64,000 bases of DNA. Source: Poriferisodalis sp965226645 (lineage in GTDB: Bacteria > Actinomycetota > Acidimicrobiia > Acidimicrobiales > Poriferisodalaceae). Position 1 is the stretch's first letter, and each line of letters begins with the position of its first letter. The translations under genes were made by a program, and so were the position numbers. Under the pieces are notes generated by a model. The model saw only the letters and a list, made by a program, of their open reading frames with translations. It made no database searches and was not told the origin of the DNA. Location: contig CBDDDL010000002.1 of assembly GCA_965226645.1 (NCBI GenBank), positions 496,001 to 560,000 of the forward strand, written 5' to 3'. Shown piece after piece: positions 9,394 through 18,398 of the stretch.

Positions 9394-10032
9394 ATGACAG
9401 CCATGATGGCTGTTCACATGCTGGGTGCCCATGACCAGAACTGGTTCCGCGGCGTCTACGCCGAGACATACAGGCCGCTGCTGGCGTATGCCCGACGTCG
9501 GGTTGACCGCGAAACCGCTGACGAGGTGGTTGCAGAGACGTTTCTGACTGCGTGGCGTCGGCGCGACGACGTTCCTGACGGCAGCGAACGGCTGTGGTTG
9601 TTCGGCGTGGCACGGAACTTCATCAGCAACGCCTGGCGTTCGAACCGGCGGCGAGGGGCCATGCAAGACCGGCTGCGCGTCGTCGCTGGTGCGGAGTCGG
9701 TGGATCCTGTCGCTCTCGAGACCGACGAGCGAGCCGCACTGTTGCGAACAGCACTGGGCGCACTCAGCGAGACCGACCGCGAGATCCTCATGCTCGTGGC
9801 TTGGGAGGAGCTCTCCCATGCCGAGATCGCTCAAGTCCTCGGCATTTCGACCAACGCCGTCGCGATTCGCATACACCGGGCGCGCAAGCGGCTCAGCGCA
9901 CGCATCGACCAACTGGCGACCAGCAAGGCCGAGGCGAAAGATCTGCACCGGCGCGGACAGGCAAACAGTAAGCGGGCCGGCGAGCCCCGGCCCGAACCTC
10001 ACATCGACGATTCGGCAAGGAAGGCGCAATGA
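9394..10032 (+). CDS. ECF-type RNA polymerase sigma factor
   Basis: Group 4 (extracytoplasmic function) sigma factor of about 212 residues. Region 2 is YRPLLAYARRRVDRETADEV through ETFLTAWRRRDDVPDG and LWLFGVARNFISNAWRSNRR. Region 4 is ALGALSETDREILMLVAWEE followed by the helix-turn-helix SHAEIAQVLGISTNAVAIRI. Several in-frame ATGs (9394, 9403, 9406, 9418) make the exact start unsure. The stop overlaps the ATG of the downstream membrane protein by four bases (ATGA), the usual arrangement of a sigma factor and its membrane regulator. The promoters it reads are not evident here. Confidence 0.9.
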   Translation: MTAMMAVHMLGAHDQNWFRGVYAETYRPLLAYARRRVDRETADEVVAETFLTAWRRRDDVPDGSERLWLFGVARNFISNAWRSNRRRGAMQDRLRVVAGAESVDPVALETDERAALLRTALGALSETDREILMLVAWEELSHAEIAQVLGISTNAVAIRIHRARKRLSARIDQLATSKAEAKDLHRRGQANSKRAGEPRPEPHIDDSARKAQ

Positions 10033-10967
10033 CCGGCACCGACACCCACGACGTTCTCCTCGGAGAGCTGCGCCGCGCGAATCCCGTGAACGCCGACACT
10101 CTCCCGTCGGCGGCTGATCCGGGGCCAGTGCGCACGCTGGAAGCGATCTTCGCCGACACCGACGCCCCGCCTCTGCTGCGGCGCGAGCGGCGCTATGCCA
10201 CCCCGTTCGCCGCGGGCCGGCGCGTTCGTTGGATCGGCGCAGCGGCAGCCGCCGCCGCGATCGTGGTTGCGGCAGCGGCGGGGATCGTCCTGTTTGACAC
10301 TGGAACCGGTCGCGACGCAACCGCCGCGGTGCATGACGCCGTCGCCACCACGATCGAGGTCAGCGATTCCGCGCTCTGGCAGACGTCGATCACGTTCGAC
10401 TTCAACAACTTCGACAAGCCATGGCAACTCGCCATGGCGGGCACCATGTCCGACGGCGACAGCGAGGTCCGGTGGCTTGCGTCGCCGGGTGTGCCCGAAA
10501 GGGACATCCCTCCGATGGAAGCCGCGACCATGATCATCGTCGACGGCCAGGCATTCCGCCTTGGTCCTGACGGAGCGTGGGAAGGGCCGACTCCCGCCTC
10601 GACAGCCCCAATCCAGTCCAATCTGACGTTCGGCGTGGCGATCGACGACCTCGGAGAGCTCTACGACTTCACGTCAGTCGGCGACGAGGAGCTCGGCGGG
10701 ATCGCCGTCGCTCACTACCGCACCACGACAACCCCTGTGGGCGCCGGAGCGGGCATGTTGATGACGCTCGGCATGGGCCTGATGGCCGCCGGTCAGGACT
10801 CGATCGAGCAGCTCGACAGCGTCCAGCTCGACGTCTGGGTCGACGGTGACGATCTCATCCGCAGAGTGGGCTACAGCGCCACCATCGACGGCACGGGCAC
10901 CTTCACGGTCGTCACCGACTGGAACGGCTTCGGCGAAGCCCCGCCGATCACGACGCCGGTCAACTGA
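10029..10967 (+). CDS. Single-pass membrane protein, putative anti-sigma partner
   Basis: 312 residues: a 65-residue cytoplasmic N-terminus, one transmembrane helix (WIGAAAAAAAIVVAAAAGIV, about residues 68-90) and a large extracytoplasmic domain. Four-base overlap with the sigma gene and this topology point to a membrane-bound regulator of the sigma factor. The outer domain resembles actinobacterial 'CU044_5270'-type proteins that sit next to ECF factors. I do not see a canonical zinc anti-sigma HxxxCxxC motif in the N-terminus, so direct sigma binding is inference. Confidence 0.65.
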   Translation: MTGTDTHDVLLGELRRANPVNADTLPSAADPGPVRTLEAIFADTDAPPLLRRERRYATPFAAGRRVRWIGAAAAAAAIVVAAAAGIVLFDTGTGRDATAAVHDAVATTIEVSDSALWQTSITFDFNNFDKPWQLAMAGTMSDGDSEVRWLASPGVPERDIPPMEAATMIIVDGQAFRLGPDGAWEGPTPASTAPIQSNLTFGVAIDDLGELYDFTSVGDEELGGIAVAHYRTTTTPVGAGAGMLMTLGMGLMAAGQDSIEQLDSVQLDVWVDGDDLIRRVGYSATIDGTGTFTVVTDWNGFGEAPPITTPVN

Positions 10968-11022
10968 GTCCATCTGGATCCACTTGATTGCCACGGGTTC
11001 CCGCTCGTGCCGGATTGCCGAC

Positions 11023-12033
11023 TCAGGGCTCGATCTCGGTGATGTCCACCGGACGGCGCTCGCGGGCTGAGCGCGTTGCAGCTTCTGCGATCACGGCACA
11101 CGCTCTGCCGTCGGCCAGCGTGACCGGTGACGGTGCACCGTCGACGACCTTGGCGAATGCGGTCCATTCGGCACGGTACGCCTCGGCGTAACGCTCGGTG
11201 AAGAACCACGGCATCGGTGCCGTGCTCACGCCCCCACGCTGGTAGCGGACCGCCGCGTGCTCCGGCGGGTTTTGCGAGGCGACCGCGCCCCCCGAGCCGA
11301 ATGCCTCCACCCGCTGGTCGTAGCCGTAGACCGCCTCGCGGCTGTTGTCTATCGTCGTGATCGTGCCATCGGTATGGGTGAGAACGATGACGGCGGTGTC
11401 CCAATCCCCGTAGTCAGCGAATGCAGCGTCAACCCGCACCGCACCGGTGGCATACACCCGCTCAACCTCTGCGCCCGCCACGTAACGCGCCATGTCGAAA
11501 TCGTGAATCGTCATGTCGGCGAAGATGCCACCCGAGCCCGCGAGGTACTCGACCGGCGGCGGCGCGGGATCCCGACTCGTGATGCGCAGCAAGTGCAGGT
11601 CGCCGACGTCACCGGCGCGCACTGCATCGGCAACGGCGCGGTGCGACGGATCGAATCGCCGATTGAAGCCGACCTGAACCGCCGTGCCTGATCGCGCAAC
11701 GGCGTTGATGGCTCGGTCGATCTCGGCGAGCGACAGTGAGACTGGCTTCTCGACAAATGCAGGCACCCCGGCCGCAGCGGCTTCAACGAGCAGTTCAACG
11801 TGGCTGTCCGTCGTCGAACAGATCGCGACTGCGTCCACATCAGCACGCCCGAGCAGCGCCGCCGGCGAGTCCGCCGCTGCGACACCCAGCTCGTTGCCCA
11901 GCGCCTCAGCCGCCGCCCCAACCGCGTCACATACCGCTACGAGCCGCAAGCCCTCAACCCCGCGGGCGAGGAGTTCCGCATGCAGGCGTCCGATACGCCC
12001 GCATCCGAACAAGCCGATGCCGACTGTGTTCAT
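11023..12033 (-). CDS. iolG: Inositol 2-dehydrogenase, Gfo/Idh/MocA family
   Basis: NAD-dependent dehydrogenase of 336 residues that oxidises myo-inositol to scyllo-inosose, the first step of inositol breakdown. The Rossmann motif is IGLFGCGRIGRLHAE at the N-terminus. The family lysine is in FVEKPVS, followed by VQVGFNRRFD and the substrate-site DMTIHDFDMARY, which is characteristic of IolG-type enzymes. It is the last gene of a minus-strand operon, 53 bp after iolD. A second Gfo/Idh/MocA enzyme upstream may act on another inositol isomer. Confidence 0.87.
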   Translation of the reverse strand: MNTVGIGLFGCGRIGRLHAELLARGVEGLRLVAVCDAVGAAAEALGNELGVAAADSPAALLGRADVDAVAICSTTDSHVELLVEAAAAGVPAFVEKPVSLSLAEIDRAINAVARSGTAVQVGFNRRFDPSHRAVADAVRAGDVGDLHLLRITSRDPAPPPVEYLAGSGGIFADMTIHDFDMARYVAGAEVERVYATGAVRVDAAFADYGDWDTAVIVLTHTDGTITTIDNSREAVYGYDQRVEAFGSGGAVASQNPPEHAAVRYQRGGVSTAPMPWFFTERYAEAYRAEWTAFAKVVDGAPSPVTLADGRACAVIAEAATRSARERRPVDITEIEP

Positions 12034-12086
12034 TGGAGTGCTCGGCTCATCGGAGTACTCGGCTCATTGCAGCGTCCGCACAATGC

Positions 12087-14015
12087 TCACAGACCAGGGC
12101 GTTGCGAAGCCATCGCTTCGGCCATGGCCGCTGCCGCCTCGTTGATCTCGGGCCGGTCGCTCACTTCCGGCACGCCGACCTGCCATCGGGCGCCGCCCTC
12201 GGTCCATTCGGTCGGATGGGTTGCCAGCACGATCACATGGCTTCGGTCGCTGACGCGGGCGCGCGCCAACCCGGCGTCCAGCTCGGCAATTGAGTTCACC
12301 ACTTCGGACGTGCACCCCAACGACGCGGCATGCGCAGCAAAATCGACATGCTGGGGATCTTCGCCCGCTCGCGAGCGCGCTCCAGCGGCAACACCGGGCG
12401 CACTCGTCATGGTCTCGGCGAGAAAGTTGTTGAACGACTCGCCGCCCTGCGCGAGTTGCAAGCGGTTGATGACTGCGAAGCCGCCGTTGTCGCACACCAC
12501 CACGGTGATCTTGTGACCGCTCAGCACCGAGCTGTACAGGTCGGAATTCATCATCAGGTATGAGCCGTCTCCGACGAGAGCGATGACGTCACGGTCCGGC
12601 ATTGCCTGCTTCGCTCCCCAAGCGCCAGAGATCTCATAGCCCATGCACGAGTAGCCGAACTCGCAGTCGAAGGAATGCTCGACATCGCTGCGCCAACCGT
12701 TGATCGTCTCCCCCGGCAGCCCGCCGGCTGCAGTCACGACGTAGGTCTGCTCGTCGGCAGCCCGTGCCACGGCGCCCACCACTTGTGCATACGTCGGAAG
12801 GCTGTGAGTCGAGGCGGCGACAGCGGTGGGAGCGGAGATCTTGTCGATGTAGGCGTGGTACTGGGCCGTCTCGGATTCAGCGCGCGCCGTCCAGTCCGCT
12901 GGTGCCCGGTAGTCGCCCAGGGACGCGCCCAACTCGGCAAGTGCCTCGCGGGCGTCGGCGACGAGCGGCAGTCCGCGGTGCTTTGTGGCATCGAACCGTG
13001 CGACGTTCAAGCCGATGAAACGCGAGCTGCGATCAAACGCTGTCCACGAGCCGGTCGCGAAGTCGCCCAGGCGGGTTCCGACGGCGAGCACGACGTCGGC
13101 GACTTCGGCCATGGCATTGGCGGACACGCAGCCGCTGACGCCCAGCGGCCCGCAGTGCAGTCGGTGACTCGACGGAAAGCTGGTTCGCCCCGCCACTGTC
13201 TCGACCACCGGAATGTCGTGCCGTTCGGCGAAGCGCAGCAGCTCGGCTTCGGCCATCGACCAGCGCACGCCGCCGCCGCTGATCAGCAACGGACGCTGCG
13301 CTGACGCCAACAGCTGCGCCGCGGCGGCCAGCTCGTGGCGATCAGGACGGGGCCGCCGCACGCGATGGACAGTGACATCAAAGAAGCTCGCGGGATAGTC
13401 GTACGCCTCGCCCTGCACATCCTGGGGCAGAGCGATGAACGCCGGCCCGCAATCGGCGGGATCGAGCATCGTCGCGACCGCATTGGGCAGGCTCTGCAGC
13501 ACTTGCGCGGGCGAGGTCAGGCGGTCCCAGTAACGCACCACCGGTCGGAACGCGTCGTTCACCGTCATCGACGGATCCCCGAAGTGCTCGACCTGCTGCA
13601 GCACGGGATCGGGCAGGCGATGGTTGAACGTGTCCCCTGCCAGTAGCAGCAAGGGAATCCGGTTGGCGTGCGCCACCGCAGCTGCGGTGACCATGTTGGT
13701 GGCTCCCGGTCCGACCGAACTGCTGGCCGCCATGATCCGGCGCCGGCGCATTGCCCGCGCGTAACCGACACCCGCCAGGGCCATGCCCTGCTCGTTCTGT
13801 CCCCGCCAGGTGGGCAGGACGTCGCGGGCCGCAGCGAGCTCGGGACCCAGGCAGGTCACATTGCCGTGCCCGAAGATCGCATAGACGCCGCCGAACAACG
13901 GCACCGGTTCGCCGTCGGCGGCTCGGGCAGGGTCCACATCGTCGGGCGCGATGCGCTGCGCGGCGAGGTAGCGGACGATGGCGCCTGCAGTCGTCAACCT
14001 CACATCAGTCACCAC
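12087..14015 (-). CDS. iolD: 3D-trihydroxycyclohexane-1,2-dione hydrolase (ThDP enzyme)
   Basis: Thiamine-diphosphate enzyme of 642 residues that opens the six-membered ring of 3D-(3,5/4)-trihydroxycyclohexane-1,2-dione to 5-deoxyglucuronate. The cofactor-activating Glu lies in TWRGQNEQGMALAG, and the ThDP/Mg motif GDGSYLMMNSDL runs on to VVVCDNGGFAVINRLQ. The length matches IolD rather than the shorter acetolactate synthases. GTG start. It sits between an oxidoreductase (46 bp upstream) and iolG (53 bp downstream). iolB, iolC and iolA are not in the window. Confidence 0.92.
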   Translation of the reverse strand: MVTDVRLTTAGAIVRYLAAQRIAPDDVDPARAADGEPVPLFGGVYAIFGHGNVTCLGPELAAARDVLPTWRGQNEQGMALAGVGYARAMRRRRIMAASSSVGPGATNMVTAAAVAHANRIPLLLLAGDTFNHRLPDPVLQQVEHFGDPSMTVNDAFRPVVRYWDRLTSPAQVLQSLPNAVATMLDPADCGPAFIALPQDVQGEAYDYPASFFDVTVHRVRRPRPDRHELAAAAQLLASAQRPLLISGGGVRWSMAEAELLRFAERHDIPVVETVAGRTSFPSSHRLHCGPLGVSGCVSANAMAEVADVVLAVGTRLGDFATGSWTAFDRSSRFIGLNVARFDATKHRGLPLVADAREALAELGASLGDYRAPADWTARAESETAQYHAYIDKISAPTAVAASTHSLPTYAQVVGAVARAADEQTYVVTAAGGLPGETINGWRSDVEHSFDCEFGYSCMGYEISGAWGAKQAMPDRDVIALVGDGSYLMMNSDLYSSVLSGHKITVVVCDNGGFAVINRLQLAQGGESFNNFLAETMTSAPGVAAGARSRAGEDPQHVDFAAHAASLGCTSEVVNSIAELDAGLARARVSDRSHVIVLATHPTEWTEGGARWQVGVPEVSDRPEINEAAAAMAEAMASQRPGL

Positions 14016-14060
14016 ACATCCCCCTTTGCTGAATCCATCGACGCCTCTGTCAGCACGAGG

Positions 14061-15302
14061 TCACCGCCCGAGCAGGGCCGCTGCATCGGCGGGCACGAGG
14101 TCGCTGACGTTGCTCGAATTGACCGGAATGACGTCCTCCCAGGCACCGCTGCTCCAGCTGCGCAGCAACGCCGCCTGGACACTGACGTAGGCCACGGCTT
14201 CGTCAAACCCGGCGCTGTGCGGGCGGCCCTCAGTAACCGCCGTCAGATACTCGTGGTCCTCGATCGCCACCAGATCCTCGAATCCGATGGCGTTGGCATC
14301 TCCCGGCACGAAGGCGCTGTTGGGAGGGTGGCGCTCGCCGGCACGCACTGTCGTGTAGCCGCGCTCAGGCATGTCCAGAAAGCACACGCCCAGCTCGTTC
14401 ATGGTCTCGAAGTTCCAGTTGAGCGCGCCCTTGGTGCCATAGACGTCAAAGGCCATCTGGCTCTCAGGCCCCACCATGGTGCGGCTGGCCTCGAAGGTCC
14501 CCCGTGAGCCATTGGCAAACACCGCGAGCGCGCCGAAGTAGTCCTCATTGGTGACCGGACCAGTCGGATCGCCCTCGCTGCCGCGTGCGTAGTGGCTCGC
14601 TCCGGCACCTGCGATCGGCCGCTCGGTGATGAACCCGGCGCCGGTGCCGACCACGCGGGTGATGGGGCCGTTCAGCATCATCGCAAGGTCGATGGCGTGG
14701 CTGAGAATGTCGCTCGTCACCCCATGTCCGGCGGAATCCAGGTCGAATCGCCACGACAGCAGGCCCAGCGGATCGGCGCCGAACATCGAGAAGAACCGGC
14801 CCCGGTAGTTGGTGATGGCGCCAAGGTCGCCGCGCTCGATGAGCTGTTTGGCGTGCTGCACCAGTGGAGCGAAGCGGTAGTTGTAACCGACACCGGTCAC
14901 GCTCCCTGCTGCCGCGCAGGCATCCCAGCAACGCACCGTCTGCGCCGGGGTACCGCCCACGGGCTTCTCGCAGAACACGTGCTTGCCCGCAGCAGCAGCC
15001 GCCGTCACGATCTCTTCGTGCAGCATGTTCGGCGCAGTGACATAGACGACGTCCACGTCTGGCCGGTCCACAGCGGCGCGCCAGTCGGCTGTCGCCTCGG
15101 CGAACCCGAAGCCCTCGGTCGCCAGCTGGTGCCGTTCGGTAACTGACTCGGCACACACCACGAGCCTCGGCGTGTAACAGCGCTCACCGAACAGGCTCGG
15201 AATGCGCATCACTGAGCGTGAATGGGCTTGGCCCATCCAGCCGAACCCCACCACGGCGATGCCCAGCTGTCGTCTCGTCACTTCACGCCTCACGCGGGCC
15301 AT
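14061..15302 (-). CDS. Gfo/Idh/MocA-family oxidoreductase
   Basis: NAD(P)-dependent sugar or cyclitol dehydrogenase of 413 residues with Rossmann motif IAVVGFGWMGQAHSRS, the catalytic-site lysine in VFCEKPVGG, and SDILSHAIDLAMMLNG at the substrate site. The ATG at 15302 is used; a GTG at 15281 (MTRRQLGIAVVG) is an alternative. Placement between the importer and iolD suggests it handles a second inositol isomer such as scyllo-inositol or an inosose, as IolX/IolW-type enzymes do. The exact substrate is inference. Confidence 0.82.
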   Translation of the reverse strand: MARVRREVTRRQLGIAVVGFGWMGQAHSRSVMRIPSLFGERCYTPRLVVCAESVTERHQLATEGFGFAEATADWRAAVDRPDVDVVYVTAPNMLHEEIVTAAAAAGKHVFCEKPVGGTPAQTVRCWDACAAAGSVTGVGYNYRFAPLVQHAKQLIERGDLGAITNYRGRFFSMFGADPLGLLSWRFDLDSAGHGVTSDILSHAIDLAMMLNGPITRVVGTGAGFITERPIAGAGASHYARGSEGDPTGPVTNEDYFGALAVFANGSRGTFEASRTMVGPESQMAFDVYGTKGALNWNFETMNELGVCFLDMPERGYTTVRAGERHPPNSAFVPGDANAIGFEDLVAIEDHEYLTAVTEGRPHSAGFDEAVAYVSVQAALLRSWSSGAWEDVIPVNSSNVSDLVPADAAALLGR

Positions 15303-15324
15303 TCAACAGGCTGCGCGGATCGGA

Positions 15325-16116
15325 TCAGTGGGTGGCCAGCTCGTGCTGCAGAGCCTCGAGTTCAGCGCCGCCGGACATCATTTGGGTCAGCTCGCCTTGG
15401 GAGACATCGGCCTTCGCGAAATTGCCCATCGAATGGCCGCGGTTCAGAATCACGAAGCGGTCGCCGACCGGATACGCGTGGTTGGGATTGTGGGTGATGA
15501 AGATCACCGCCAGCCCCCGGTCACGTGCCTCCACGATGCGTCGCAGCACGACACCCGACTGTTTCACGCCCAGCGCCGAGGTCGGTTCATCAAGGATCAG
15601 CACCTTCGCGCCGAAGTAGCTGGCTCGCGCGATCGCAACCGACTGCCGCTCGCCGCCCGAGAGCGTGCCCACCGGCTGTTCGGTGTCGCGGATGTCGATG
15701 CCCATCTCGGCGAGCTGCGCCTTGGCGATCTCCTTGGCTTTCTCGATGTCGATCTGCCGGAACGGCCAGAACCCCTTCAACGGCTCGGCGCCGAGGAAGA
15801 AGTTTCGCCACACCGACATGAGCGGCACCATGGCCAAGTCCTGGTACACGGTCGCGATGCCCTGTGCCAGAGCTTCGCGAGGCGATGCGAAACGGACGGG
15901 GTTGCCCTCGATCAACAGCTCGCCTGCATCGTGCTGATGCACGCCGGCGAGGATCTTGATGAACGTGGACTTGCCGGCGCCGTTGTCGCCGAGCACGCAG
16001 GTCACTTCGCCCGGATTGACGGTTGTGGACACTCCCGTCAGGGCGATGATGTTGCCGTAGAACTTCGAGATGCCTCGCAACTCGATGAGCGGGTTGCCGT
16101 TAGCTGCGTCGCTCAT
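15325..16116 (-). CDS. Sugar (probably inositol) ABC importer ATPase
   Basis: ATPase of the CUT2 class, 263 residues with a single nucleotide-binding domain rather than the doubled RbsA form. Walker A is GDNGAGKST, signature LSGGERQSVAIARA, Walker B LILDEPTSALG and H-loop FITHNP. Its ATG overlaps the permease stop by four bases (ATGA), so the two are coupled. Given the iol genes around it, myo-inositol is the likely cargo. Confidence 0.88.
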   Translation of the reverse strand: MSDAANGNPLIELRGISKFYGNIIALTGVSTTVNPGEVTCVLGDNGAGKSTFIKILAGVHQHDAGELLIEGNPVRFASPREALAQGIATVYQDLAMVPLMSVWRNFFLGAEPLKGFWPFRQIDIEKAKEIAKAQLAEMGIDIRDTEQPVGTLSGGERQSVAIARASYFGAKVLILDEPTSALGVKQSGVVLRRIVEARDRGLAVIFITHNPNHAYPVGDRFVILNRGHSMGNFAKADVSQGELTQMMSGGAELEALQHELATH

Positions 16117-18392
16117 GACTGACCGCCTGTCGCCGCCGCCTCAGGCTCGGTCGGCGGCGGTGGTTCCGGTGGAGGCTCGCCTTCGTCCACGACGTGGGAC
16201 TGCGATCGTTCAGCTCGCTGCCGCACATAGTTATTAGCGATGACGGCCACCACAAGCAATCCGCCCAGCACCAGGAAGCGCCAGTCGGTGTTCCAGTGGG
16301 CGAAGCCGATGCCTTGGCTGATCATTCCCCAGATGAGGGCGCCGATTGCCGCGCCGATCGCCGAGCCGTAACCGCCGGTCAGCAGGTTGCCGCCAACGAC
16401 CGCGACGATGATGTAGCGGAATTCGAGACCGTCGCCGACGTTGGCTTGCACAGAGTTGAGACGGAAGGCAATCAGCATCCCGGCCATCCATGCGCACACC
16501 GACACGAGCATGAACAGCGTCGTCTTGGTCCGGGCCGCAGGGACGCCGATGGAGCGTGCGGCCTCCTTGTTGCCCCCAACCGCGAACGTCCAGCTGCCGA
16601 ACCGGGTTCGAGCCAGCATCCATGCTCCGGCTGCGGCGAAGAGCAGATAGAAGAGCACCGAGACCCGGAAGCGCGTCACGGCCTGTGTGGCCTCGGCCTC
16701 AGCCGCCGTGATGAACAGCAGTTTCGATGCAAGCGCGAGGCCCGCAGCTGCGAGCCCGACATACATCAGCCCCCGGCCCACGCCCTCGTCTGTGGTGAAC
16801 AACATCCGGTACAAGGTGCCCGCGGCGTAGATGGCGAGCGCGACAACCGCACCCTTCGCGGCGCCGGTGGTCAGCGCGTACAGAAAGCCGTCGCCGTCAA
16901 TGAGTTCGATAATCCCGAAGACGATGGTGGCCGCACCACCGGCCATTGCGCCGACCCGGGACCAGATGCCCGACTGCGGCGCAGGCACGGCACTCGTTCG
17001 TCGTTGAGCGAGCGAGCGGGCCACGGCCAGCGCAGCCAGAGCGAGGGCTATCAGCAGCAGCGCCGAGAAAAGCTCGACCCGCAGCTTGCGCGACTCTGAT
17101 TCGGACTGCACCACAAAGGCCAGCACCGCAACCGCAACGGCCACCGCCATCGGGATCCACAGCGACGGCTGGGTCCGCGTGCCGACCATCGTCAAGATGA
17201 GCACACCCGTTGCGGCGAGTCCTCCGAACAGCACCGCCCGAGCGGCCTGCACTGTCATCATGTAGCTGATCGTGGGCAGCATCGCCACAGCGACACCGAT
17301 CACCGGTGCACTTGTCCGCACCCGTCCAGTGGCCGCCAAGACTGCCAGCACGCCGGTTGCGGCAACGCCGAGCGCGAACACCGCACGGCCGAGCCCTCCG
17401 CCGAGGAAGCCGAGCTGGCCTGCGTCGGCAGCGTTCATGACTAGCACCAGCACGACCGCGGCAGCGATCGCCGCAACGCCGATGACCAGTAGCCGGGAGG
17501 ATCGGGCATCGGGCTTGGTACGACCATGGCGCGCCGGCTCGTAACGGGCCGTGCACCAGATCGCCACTCCCGACAGCGTGCCGACCGCGACCACGCCTCC
17601 ATAAATCCAGTTGGCTGCTGCGCCGTCACTACCGAGCAGCATGATGAACCCGAACAGGGGCACCGCAATGGCTGCGAGGAGGCCGCCCGCGGCGTGCCAC
17701 GGGTGGGAATCCGCTCGGCGGGCGTAGCTCATCTCCAGCAAGCCAGCCAGAAACGCGACGCCCGCGACGACGAGCAAGCCTGCCCACGCCCAGTCGCGGC
17801 CTTCCCAGACGTGGGAGTTTCGGATCCACTCCGCCCCGAAGATGTCGTCCCAGAAGACGTATCCCTGCGCGTCGTCAAGGCCCTCGACGATCACCTTGTT
17901 CGTGAACAGCTTTCCGAAGCCGAGTTTCGCCCCGATGAGGATGAAGAACGTCCCGAGCGTCACGATGAAGCTCGGCAGCGAGGTCCGTTCGACGAGTGTC
18001 CCGTTGAACCAGCCGATCGCCAGCGCGAAGCACAGCGAGAGCGGGACGGCCAAGTGCAAGCTGAAACCTGCACCGCCGAGTTCGCCGATCTCGCGGCTCA
18101 TCAGGAGCACGAAGATCGCCGTCGCGCCGGTCATCGAACCCGCCGACAGGTCGAACTCGCCGCCGATCATGAGCAGCGCCACCGGCACCGCCATGATTCC
18201 CAGCAGGGCTGCGACGTCGAGATAGTTGGCTGTGCCGCCGACCGTGCCGAAGGCTTCGGACGTCAGCCAGAACAGCAACCACACGCCGGCAAGGCCGAGC
18301 AGCGCCCCGATCTCGGGTCGAGTCAGGAGCTGCTGGATCGGCCCGCGTTGCGCGAGCCTCTCGTCGGCCGAGCCAGCGGTGATTGCCGCCAT
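16113..18392 (-). CDS. Oversized CUT2 sugar ABC permease (759 residues)
   Basis: Membrane component of the importer. Residues 1-205 match the first half of an RbsC-type permease, including GGEFDLSAGS at 78-87 and WFNGTLVERTSLPSFIVTLG. Residues 576-759 match the second half, with RTRFGSWTFAVGGNKEAARS and NLLTGGYGSAIGA. Between them lie about 370 extra residues composed largely of hydrophobic segments, where normal relatives (about 320-350 residues in total) have a short loop. The C-terminus ends in a Pro/Glu-rich tail. The frame is uninterrupted and codon use looks even, so this is a genuine expanded protein rather than a fusion artefact. It follows the binding-protein gene by 6 bp. Confidence 0.85.
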   Translation of the reverse strand: MAAITAGSADERLAQRGPIQQLLTRPEIGALLGLAGVWLLFWLTSEAFGTVGGTANYLDVAALLGIMAVPVALLMIGGEFDLSAGSMTGATAIFVLLMSREIGELGGAGFSLHLAVPLSLCFALAIGWFNGTLVERTSLPSFIVTLGTFFILIGAKLGFGKLFTNKVIVEGLDDAQGYVFWDDIFGAEWIRNSHVWEGRDWAWAGLLVVAGVAFLAGLLEMSYARRADSHPWHAAGGLLAAIAVPLFGFIMLLGSDGAAANWIYGGVVAVGTLSGVAIWCTARYEPARHGRTKPDARSSRLLVIGVAAIAAAVVLVLVMNAADAGQLGFLGGGLGRAVFALGVAATGVLAVLAATGRVRTSAPVIGVAVAMLPTISYMMTVQAARAVLFGGLAATGVLILTMVGTRTQPSLWIPMAVAVAVAVLAFVVQSESESRKLRVELFSALLLIALALAALAVARSLAQRRTSAVPAPQSGIWSRVGAMAGGAATIVFGIIELIDGDGFLYALTTGAAKGAVVALAIYAAGTLYRMLFTTDEGVGRGLMYVGLAAAGLALASKLLFITAAEAEATQAVTRFRVSVLFYLLFAAAGAWMLARTRFGSWTFAVGGNKEAARSIGVPAARTKTTLFMLVSVCAWMAGMLIAFRLNSVQANVGDGLEFRYIIVAVVGGNLLTGGYGSAIGAAIGALIWGMISQGIGFAHWNTDWRFLVLGGLLVVAVIANNYVRQRAERSQSHVVDEGEPPPEPPPPTEPEAAATGGQS

Positions 18393-18398
18393 GATTCG

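Noticed and set aside
10964..11026. Inverted repeat CTGAGTC / GACTCAG between the convergent sigma partner and iolG genes
   Set aside because: The arms are 49 bases apart and include the stop regions of both genes; too loose for a terminator call.
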